Part shown: piece after piece, positions 56,831 to 64,000 of the stretch
Numbering within the stretch: the stretch's first letter is position 1
Layout of the letters: the number at the start of each line of letters is the position of its first letter
Source of the DNA: Hymenopus coronatus
Taxonomy: Eukaryota; Arthropoda; Insecta; Mantodea; Hymenopodidae
Reading direction: 5' to 3'
Assembly (NCBI GenBank): GCA_030762935.1
Contig: CM060896.1
Coordinates: forward strand, 10,554,001-10,618,000
DNA length: 64,000 bases
The notes under the pieces: generated by a model
What the model was told of the DNA's origin: nothing
The model's input: only the letters and a program-made list of their open reading frames with translations
Database searches by the model: none
Position numbers and translations under genes: made by a program

Positions 56831-57625
56831 TTTCTCTACACGCACTACATAGTGTAGTGAGAAGGTATTGCATTGCACCCAAAAATTCGGTACCGAGATT
56901 TCACCGGAAATATATGTTTTGGGTCCCCCTGAATTCAAAAAAAGCATTTTTGGAAAAGGGTCCCTGTGTGTGCGTGTGTGTGTCTGTGTGTCTGTGGACA
57001 GCATAGCTCAAAAATGAAAAGACTGTTAATTACCAAACTTGGTATTTAAGTATCTTCCAAGGATGCGATACGAAGATTTTCAAGAAAATCCCCCCACCCC
57101 AACTACTCTTTACATGGAACTTATATATATATTCGCCCTCCGTGGTGTAATGGTTACCATGCTAACTTCATATACCCAAGGTCGCGGGTTCAAACCCGGC
57201 GGAGGACGATGGATTTTTTCGGGCGTAAAAATCCTTAGCATGGCTTCCTTCGGAAGGGAAGTAAAGCTGTGGGTCCCGTGTCGTAGATTTACGGCACGTA
57301 AAAGAACCTCAAGCCTGATAAGAGAGGCCTCTGAGCAAAATTAAGCGATCTTTTACGCCCAATATAGAATGGGACGCTGAGAACCAAAGCAGTTAAAGAG
57401 CGTCCATAAATAACAGGCCATTTCCATGGAACTTTTATCGAAAATGTTGATTTTCTCAAAAATGGCCTTAACGATTTTGATTAAAATATCGTGTATTAAA
57501 GATATTTACTTGACAAATAAAATGTATATCTTGGGAATAGCCTCTGAAGACTACTTTATTCTGGATGAATTTTACGGAATATTGAATAACTGCTAAACCG
57601 TAAGAGATGGACAAAAACTTAAAAT
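56829..57625 (-). mobile_element. DR1 copy split by a SINE-B, 3' truncated
   Basis: TACTTTCTCTACACGCACTAC to AAACCGTAAGAGATGGACAA. CATGGAACTT is duplicated around the SINE. Confidence 0.88.
57123..57424 (+). mobile_element. SINE-B copy with 10-bp target duplication
   Basis: CATGGAACTT at 57113-57122 and 57425-57434. The tRNA-like head (CCTCCGTGGTGTAATGGTTA, CGGGTTCAAACCCGGC) is followed by the same central domain as at 45479 (GGGCGTAAAAATCCTTAGC, AAGTAAAGCTGTGGGTCCCG, ACGTAAAAGAACC) and ends AGAGCGTCCATAAATAA. Confidence 0.92.
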
Positions 57626-57679
57626 AATTTAGGAACATTTATGCATTTGTTCACCCATTGTGATAGGTTTTATAAGGAG

Positions 57680-58792
57680 AAAAAAATCTGATGTTGCTCA
57701 ATTCACATGACTTTCTCTACATCTCTGTTACAAAATTTTTTTTTTGTTTCATTTATATAGCCCCCTTTAACATCTAAGGTCATATCGGGGGCTTCGAATT
57801 AGAAACATTTAAACCATTTTATTTCCTCAAACACTCCAGACTTCCAGACTCTGTGGGCAATAGGAAATAATACTGGTTAAAGAAAAATTTCCCGCCCCAA
57901 CCGGGAATCAAACCCGGGACCTCGGGGTGAGAAGTCACCTAGCTGACCATTTGACCACGGAGGCAGTTTACAAATTATTGTTAATAAGCTAAACATACTA
58001 AAATATTAGCAGAAACGGTCTTATTACTTAGTTCCTTATAAGTGGAAGGTAAATAAGGGAATACACTAGGCTAAACCGACGGTCAAATGTTTTAAAATGT
58101 GGTTGCTATGGGATCGAAATCCTTTTCTTTGCGTGGCCAGGAGTTGACAAGTTCCTGTATGGGAAAACTTGAAGTATGTTAAAACTGAAATCTATATCAG
58201 GGAATATCTCGAAAACGGCTAATTCCACGCAACAAAATATATTATGTATATTGTGTTTTATATCGAGATCTATATTTTTTGTGTAATACGTTTTTGTCTA
58301 TCTCTTACGGTTTACTAGTTATGCAAAATTAATAACATTATACATATTATATACATTTTATTTCTCATGTAAATATAAATATATTTTAATCAAAATCGTT
58401 AGAGCAATTTTGAGAAAATCAAGCTTTTCGAAATTTTGTTCATGTAAAGGGTAGTTGGGGGTGGAAGGATTTTCTTGAAAATCTTCATGTCGTATCCTAG
58501 GAAGATGCTTGTGTGGACATGTACTAAAAAAAGTATAAACTTTGTTTATGGGGCTTAAATTCATGGCACTAATCTGCCATCTTAGAATTAAAGTTAAAAA
58601 CCAACTTTTCGTTTTTCAGTTATCGTGTTCACACACACTTATCGCATTGACATTTTTCTAAAATGCTTTATTTGGATACAAGGGACCCTAAAACGTCTAT
58701 TTGCGGTGAAATCTCGGTATCGAATTTTTAGGTTGAATGCAATACCTTCTCTATACACTATGTACATAGTACGTGTAGAGAAAGTAAAAAGT
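57680..58792 (+). mobile_element. DR1 copy split by a SINE-C
   Basis: AAATCTGATGTTGCTCAATTC to ACGTGTAGAGAAAGTAAAAA, with an extra ~90 bp near 58508-58600 that most other copies lack. Confidence 0.87.
57735..57967 (-). mobile_element. SINE-C copy, short form
   Basis: Flanked by TTACAAA at 57728-57734 and 57968-57974. On the minus strand: CTGCCTCCGTGGTCAAATGG (A-box region), GTCCCGGGTTTGATTCCCGG (B box), TTGGGGCGGGAAATTTTTC, ending in a poly-A tail (poly-T on plus). Confidence 0.9.
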
Positions 58793-58956
58793 TGTGTGTA
58801 TGTGTGTGCCAGTCGACGGATTTTGATAATTTCTTTCACTTTTATAAAGCTCTATTTGTTCTGAAGCATATAGCGCAATTTCATTTCATACATTATTAAA
58901 CGATTAAAAAGGTTTTACAAAGCCCGTGTACTTGAAAACCAACACAATGTAGCTAT

Positions 58957-59705
58957 AAAAAATCTGATGTGTTCCATTCACATGACTTTCTCTACATCTC
59001 TGCTACAAATTGTTAAAAAGCTTATCCTTCTATTTACTTCATGCCAATCGAGAAAAGATTAGCAGTCCTATTACTTGCTTCCTTGTAAGTAGAAGTGAAA
59101 TAAGGGAGTACCATAGGTTAAAGTGAAAGGCAAAAGCTGGTTGCTGTGTGACTGAAGTTCCTTTGTTTCCTGCATGAGAAAAGAATAAGTTTTTGAAAGC
59201 TGAAACAAAAAACAATGAATGTCTCAAAAACGACCAAATCCACGAAAAAATTATATACAATTTAAATTGTGTGTTTTAATGTGCTCTACATTTTTTGTAT
59301 GCCAAGGTTTGTCCATCTCTTACGGTTTAGCAGTTATGTAAAATTCCGTAAAATTGATCTAGAATAAAGTACTCTTCAGAGGCTATTCCCAGAAAATTCA
59401 ATATATACATTTTATTTGTCATGTAAATATCTATAATATGCGATACTTTAATCAAAATCGTTAGAGCCATTTTTGAGAAAAACAAAATTTTCGAAAAAAG
59501 TTCCATGCAAAGGGTAGTTTGCGGTGGGGGGATTTTTCTCAAAATCTTCCTGTCGCATCCCTAGAAGATACTAAATTTAAATACCAAATGTGCTATTTTA
59601 CTGACTTTTCGTTTTTGAGTTATCGTGTTCACAGACATACGCACACACACACTGACCTCTTTCTGAAAATGCTTTTTTTTTTTTGATACAGGGGACCCTA
59701 TCACA
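58957..59705 (+). mobile_element. DR1 copy, 3' truncated
   Basis: AAATCTGATGTGTTCCATTC to GATACAGGGGACCCTA. Confidence 0.88.
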
Positions 59706-60345
59706 CAGCAACCATCTTTTGTCTATCACTTTGGCCTGTGGTACTCCCTTCTACTTAAATGAAAGCAACTAATAAGATGCTTTCTACTAATTTTTTCTCG
59801 ATTAGCATGAAGTAAATAGAAGCTTAGGCTTTTTAACAATAATTTGTTGAAGAGATGTAGAGAAAGTCATGTGAATGGAGCACATCAGATTTTTTTTCGT
59901 AGAATGACCATTTCTGAGATATTCCTTGTTATTGGTTTCAGTTTTAAAATACTTAATCTTTTCACACACGGAAATTTGTCAACTCCTGGCATTGTTATAG
60001 TGTTTAACGCCCACTTTTACTTCTTGTGGCACCGCAGGCGATTATACTGGTGATACATGTAGTGAAGATGGAACACCGGTGGAATGTGATAGATGGAACC
60101 CGAGCCGTCTAGGTGACTCCTGGCAGTACAAAGAAACGGATTTCAACCACATGGTAACCAGCTTTTAACAGATTTGACTATCGTTTTAGTCATGTGTGTT
60201 GCATTATTTCGTTTCTACTTACAAGAAAGCATTTCTGCTCGTGTTTATCTCGATTAGCATGAAGTAGATAGAAGAATAAGCTTTTAAACAGCAATATGTT
60301 ACCGAGATGTAGAGAAAGTCATGTGAATATAACACGCCATTTTTA
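59700..60345 (-). mobile_element. Two partial DR1 copies, the second split by SINE-A
   Basis: A short fragment (TCACACAGCAACCATCTTTT to GAGATGTAGAGAAAGTCATG) is followed by a half-copy (TTTCGTAGAATGACC to GAGATGTAGAGAAAGTCATG). ACTCCTGGCA is duplicated around the SINE-A piece. Confidence 0.82.
59992..60115 (-). mobile_element. SINE-A copy, short, 10-bp target duplication
   Basis: ACTCCTGGCA at 59982-59991 and 60116-60125. The body GTGTTTAACGCCCACTTTTA, GCAGGCGATTATACTGG, GATGGAACACCGGTGGAATG matches the other SINE-A copies. It is 5' truncated, as expected for target-primed insertion. Confidence 0.88.
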
Positions 60346-60815
60346 CTTTCTCTAGCCCGTATGTATAATGTATTCCACCCAAAAATTCCATGACAAGATT
60401 TCACCGGAAATACATGTTTTAGGACACCCTGAGTCCAAAAAAAAATCATTTTCAGAAACAGGTCCTTGTGTGTGTGAAAATCTCCCCATCCCCTAACTAC
60501 CCCCACCCCTAACTATCCTTTACAGGGAAAAAATTCCGAAAAATTTGTTTTTCTTAAAAATGGCCTAACGATTTTGGTTAAAATACCATTTCTATCTCAA
60601 ATAAAATGTAAATCTTGAATTTTGTGTGAATAAATTCTAAAGACGTGTTTATTCTGCATGAATTTTGCTAAAGTTGGTATAACTAGTAAACCGTAAGAGA
60701 TAGACTTCACAAACAAGATACATCTTGTTAAAGCACACAAGTTATGTCATATACATTTTTTTTCGTGGAGCTTACCGTTTCTGAGGTATTCCTTGTTATT
60801 GGTTTCACAGTGTAT
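60342..60815 (-). mobile_element. DR1 copy, truncated
   Basis: TTTTTACTTTCTCTAGCCCG to TTCCTTGTTATTGGTTTCAC. The GT tract and following ~90 bp are deleted. Confidence 0.83.
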
Positions 60816-61289
60816 TATCTTAAATACAAAAAATCATCTTGGGCGTATTCTGCAAAGCCTGGTTAATGTTTTAAGAAAGAATCTATTAAATGTATAAATA
60901 ACAAAGAGTTTATTCCTAATCTGTTTGCATTACATAAAATTTCCCCTTGCGATAAATCTCGATTCTGTTTGCCAGTCTTCTCAGGCGGGAGTAGCCGTGG
61001 AGCTCTTCGGAGGATCACACGAACATTTCCGACCGTAGCCGAACGCGCGAAGTCACCGTCGAGGGAAGAAATGCACTACACACTAATAATTATAATATTT
61101 ATTCAAATTTAGGACACTTTTTGCACAAAATCAAACGTTTTCGCAACGAATTAATGCATCGGTGTCTTCAAATGAATGTTAACAATAAATGTCATACCAG
61201 CAGAAGGAATTTCAATGTAATAACTAACAAAACAGTTGCATATAGTAAATAATTAAATAAATATTTGCTGCGAGTAGTTATATCATGGC
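60816..61289. other. No supported feature
   Basis: AT-rich with a small GC-richer patch at 60970-61070. No gene or repeat recognised. Confidence 0.5.
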
Positions 61290-61300
61290 ATTTACCAATT

Positions 61301-61696
61301 GACTGCCTCCGTGGTTGAGTGGTCATCGAGCTGACATCTCACCCGGAGGTCCATGGTTCGATTCGTGGCTGGGGCGGGGAATTTTTGGATCGTCTCCTTA
61401 GCGCGGTGATATCGTTGCTGCTTGCCAAGCGGCAGATCTGCTTGCCCACCGGCGTGGGCACTTTTCCCCTGCTGGGAGACCGGACCGGGGTGCACTCAGC
61501 CTCGTGGGGGCCAATTGAGGAGCTACTTGATAGGCGGCTCCAGGTCGTGAGGATCGCATTAACTGGCCAGGGGGGATCGAAGCGCTGACCACGTCTCACC
61601 CCCCAATAGTGCACCCCGTCCATGACGTCTGGGGACGCAGCGGCCAGGCGGTAGGCCAAGGCTCTCTCTGAGCTGTGCCATGGAGTTTTTTGTTTG
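61301..61696 (+). mobile_element. SINE-C copy, full length, 11-bp target duplication
   Basis: ATTTACCAATT at 61290-61300 and 61697-61707 exactly flanks it. The head CTGCCTCCGTGGTTGAGTGG (A-box region) and GGTCCATGGTTCGATTC (B box) is followed by a 300-bp GC-rich body and ends GAGTTTTTTGTTTG. Open frames of 60-106 codons in the body are not conserved genes. It is about 160 bp longer than the other SINE-C at 57735. Confidence 0.93.
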
Positions 61697-62109
61697 ATTT
61701 ACCAATTAGTATGCGAGTTCCAAAAATATCGTGAACCTGGTTATTGCGCAAGTTTCAAACATACTTAAAAGTACACTAATACACCAGAGATAGTGTAATG
61801 AAATAATGAAAATATGAACGTAGTTCTCTGATCGAATAGTTAATTTAGGTTACATTAAATGTAATAGCTTCCGGCGCTGCAGCCCTTGTTGGCTTAAATC
61901 GATGTCCCACGCTCAAAATTTGGTCCAAAACTTTTTATACAACGTGAACGTTGTGAACAATTTCTCCATTCCATTCCCACGGGAGTGTGTATTGGTCCAA
62001 ATATTTCTCGCATGCTCATTTTTTTTTTTTAACAAAAAGTACAGTTCCGGAGGCTTGTCAGGACTCCGGCGCTGTATTCCTTTTTTCTAGTTTCCTATAT
62101 TTCCTTAGT

Positions 62110-62275
62110 AGACCTTATTATTCGTAACGTTTTCCTTTTACATATACATACACAAACATAGACACATTTACAAACACAGAAACACCCATGCCCAAGGCGG
62201 GACTCGAACCCACGATCCTGTGTACCACGAAGCGCCAAAGCGAGACACTTTAGCGAGCGCGGCCACCGGGATCGG
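62110..62275 (-). mobile_element. SINE-F, tRNA-derived, inside the Harbinger element
   Basis: Minus strand: CCGATCCCGGTGGCCGCGCT, TAAAGTGTCTCGCTTTGGCG, GTGGGTTCGAGTCCCGCC (B box), then a GT-rich tail (GTTTCTGTGTTTGTAAATG). The head is tRNA-like but lacks a proper cloverleaf, so it is not a tRNA gene. Confidence 0.75.
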
Positions 62276-62291
62276 CAACAGCTGATAGAAA

Positions 62292-62580
62292 ATGCTGGAG
62301 GTTGCTGATCCACAATTATTTACGTTCGCTGTCGCAAGCTTGGTTTATGAATCCATTGCAAGAACATGTTATAATAGAAAGAAAAAATCAAGACTAGGCC
62401 ATGGCAGGCCAAGGAAGAGGTGTACTAGTACATATGCTGCAAATGAACTCGTTTCTGACCCTGTAAATGATTTTAGAATGGACAAACATTTTTTGGAAAG
62501 TTGCTGTCCTTAGTTGAGGCAAAAATCGCTCGCCAAGACACAAATATGAGGCAGTCCATGCCAGCAAATCAAAGGTCGAG
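62292..62580 (+). pseudogene. HARBI1-like transposase N-terminal remnant
   Basis: One frame gives GHGRPRKRCTSTYAANELV...NDFRMDKHFLESCCP and a stop. One frame over, from about 62507, comes SLVEAKIARQDTNMRQSMPA. The I-x-x-QDTNMR-x-x-x-P motif is typical of the helical N-terminal region of Harbinger (HARBI1-like) transposases. The frameshift and the absence of the DDE domain make it a pseudogene. Confidence 0.72.
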
Positions 62581-63028
62581 TTTTTATATTTTTGTTGAGA
62601 AAAGAAGGTTTGGCACAAACAGATCCGATAAAATACATTTGCAGGGGTTATAAATACCCAAGTCATTATTTCATAGATCTCTGCCGCACAAAAAAATGTG
62701 TATTTCAACAATAGCTCGGCTACTATAACTATATTATTTAGGGCAAAGTCTACAAGATACAACAAAGTTTCTCACAATCACGTTGACGGGAAGGAAGACT
62801 CAGCGCTAGCTGCCATCTTATTACGACATTACCACCAGATCGCTCATTTGCTGATTTCATACGTTTCTACCAAAAATTAGAAACCGCTGTACCTGTTGTA
62901 GCAAACTGGAATTGGACCAAAAAATAGGACGGAAATTGCATACAATGAAATTATCCGATGTCCCACGATCCAATTTGTAGTTTGAAGAGTATTGGACCAA
63001 AATATTTGACCGCGGGACATCGGCTTTA

Positions 63029-63430
63029 GTTGGTGCATTTAAAAGGCGTATCCTTGTGCTGGTGTAAACATTTATAATAGTCTGATGGATTACCTGTGTA
63101 CATTTTTCTCTTAGAATGTTACACCGATATTTGAGTCGTTGCATAAAGCATCAGCATGGACTTCGCTTGCCTGAGTCATCCGTGTCTGTAACTGTGCTCA
63201 CAATCTTGTTTTTAGGTAATAGCTTCGAAAGTCTTTCTTAAGCCTGCTTTCTCTTGTTTCGTTTATCGCATCTAGTTTCCCAGTTAATTTGTAGTATTGC
63301 CTCCTGTTGGGAACAACTAGCTGCACTATTACCTTGAAGATGTTTATTACGTAATTTTCAGCACTCTTTTAGGTTCAGCACCCAAAAATAGCGCGTTTAA
63401 ATCCCTGTGATAGTCCTCTGCACTACATAC
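63029..63430. other. No supported feature
   Basis: AT-rich single-copy-looking DNA. Confidence 0.5.
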
Positions 63431-63639
63431 GGTGGCATTCCGAGTATTGATGCTATCTTTCCTCTTGCAAGCAAGAAGTCACTATTTACAAATTTCAATA
63501 TCTTTGGGGAATGCATGAGAGACAATCCTGAACAGTCATTTGATTGTAGTTATCACATGCAGTTACAGCACAAGTTGGCATATAAGTGGAAAGAGACGAG
63601 AAGGGGAAAGGATGCTCTATATTTGCGAGGTGTGGGGCA

Positions 63640-63891
63640 TGGCAGCAGGCACCTGACTGGCTTCTATGGTTACAACGGATAAAAAATAGGGAACTCCGGT
63701 CAATCTACTCTGCACGTCGTCGCTTCCCAGTTAGGCTACTACATGAAGCTTCGGCTCTCCCATACGTGGAGAATGTGATTATGCGCCGGGCTCAAAATCT
63801 CTATTCCAGATTGGCCCAACATGAGAACACTAGTCAGATCTCTAGGGAACTACTTAACGCCGGTACAGGGAGTTCCGGAATCCCCGCATGA
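63640..63891 (+). pseudogene. Jockey-like non-LTR retrotransposon ORF2 C-terminal fragment
   Basis: The frame reads WLLWLQRIKNRELRSIYSAR, then PVRLLHEASALPYVENVI and RRAQNLYSRLAQHEN, with a stop at 63889-63891. The order LQ-x-x-NR-x-LR, LH-x-x-x-x-LP-x-x-E-x-I-RRA-x-N-x-Y-x-R matches the region after the reverse transcriptase in Jockey-type elements. The RT domain itself is not upstream, so the element is 5' truncated. A C-run follows at 63947-63956. Confidence 0.55.
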
Positions 63892-64000
63892 CTTGTGAGT
63901 ACCCCCGGTAACAAAGGATTCAAACCAGCCCAAGCTGAACTAAGTACCCCCCCCCCCACCTCCCGCACATGAGAGTGGACATCAACATTTAAAAATCTGA

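Larger units (their letters stand above)
61897..63025 (+). mobile_element. Harbinger-type element with transposase remnant
   Basis: The ends AATCGATGTCCC and GGGACATCGGCT are inverted (10 of 12), with further inverted words GCTCAAAATTTGGTCCAA and TTGGACCAAAATATTTGACC. TTA lies on both sides (61894-61896 and 63026-63028), the 3-bp TWA target of PIF/Harbinger. It carries a transposase fragment and a SINE-F insertion. Confidence 0.78.

Noticed and set aside
61319..61659. ORFs of 64-106 codons at 61.3-61.7 kb
   Set aside because: They lie wholly inside a SINE delimited by an 11-bp target duplication.
62394..62765. 123-codon minus ORF
   Set aside because: It is antisense to the Harbinger transposase remnant, which has a recognisable motif on the plus strand.

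Overview
The window is eukaryotic, repeat-dominated DNA, most likely from a large-genome arthropod and plausibly an insect. Evidence for this is one split gene with consensus splice sites, tRNA-derived SINEs with target-site duplications, and relics of mariner, Harbinger-type and Jockey-like transposons. No ribosomal RNA, functional tRNA, CRISPR or bacterial gene organisation was seen. The species cannot be named from the sequence.

The one gene I can support strongly is on the minus strand. It is a musculin/capsulin (TCF21/MSC)-type bHLH transcription factor. Exon A (41539-41812) encodes the whole bHLH domain and ends in HPLNL at a GTGAGT donor. Exon B (16951-17199) starts after a TTTGCAG acceptor with TWPF. 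The join restores the family's HP-x-NL-TWPF signature in phase 0 across a 24.3-kb intron. The new C-terminus is acidic and histidine-rich, and three more copies of that module follow in the 3' flank.

Layout: 1-9652 is a pure G/T-rich tandem block with large internal duplications. 9.7-16.4 kb holds a dispersed repeat (called DR1 here), SINE pieces, a TAA-flanked MITE, a transposase relic and a promoter-like segment with a 115-codon ORF. 16.4-17.2 kb is the bHLH terminal exon and its duplicated module. 17.7-19.2 kb is a GC-richer unidentified island. 19.2-25.8 kb is mostly DR1, some of it nested. 26.06-27.53 kb is a 72-bp minisatellite. 27.67-28.96 kb is a 158/186-bp array grown from a SINE head. 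29.2-32.9 kb is more DR1. 32,893-41,595 is a 113-bp satellite of 77 units directly abutting bHLH exon A. 43-61 kb is DR1 with SINEs inside it, an ATT/TTC microsatellite (49.06-50.04 kb), a mariner relic (50.3-50.7 kb) and a second 92-bp tRNA-like array (54.5-55.3 kb). 61.3-63.9 kb holds a complete SINE, a Harbinger-type element and a Jockey-like tail.

The most notable object is the 113-bp satellite. Each unit contains the last ~55 nt of bHLH exon A, its GTGAGT donor, ~36 nt of intron and the ~20-nt end of a DR1 element. The repeat therefore looks like a tandem duplication, through CATCTC microhomology, of an exon end plus a transposon end inserted just behind the splice donor. It then expanded to 77 copies inside the gene's own intron. 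Each unit reads as a 55-nt mini-exon plus a 58-nt mini-intron with donor, branch-like and acceptor-like signals.

DR1 is an AT-rich ~0.85-0.9-kb element without coding capacity. Roughly 30 copies or fragments in both orientations make up much of the non-tandem sequence, and one full copy sits precisely inside another.
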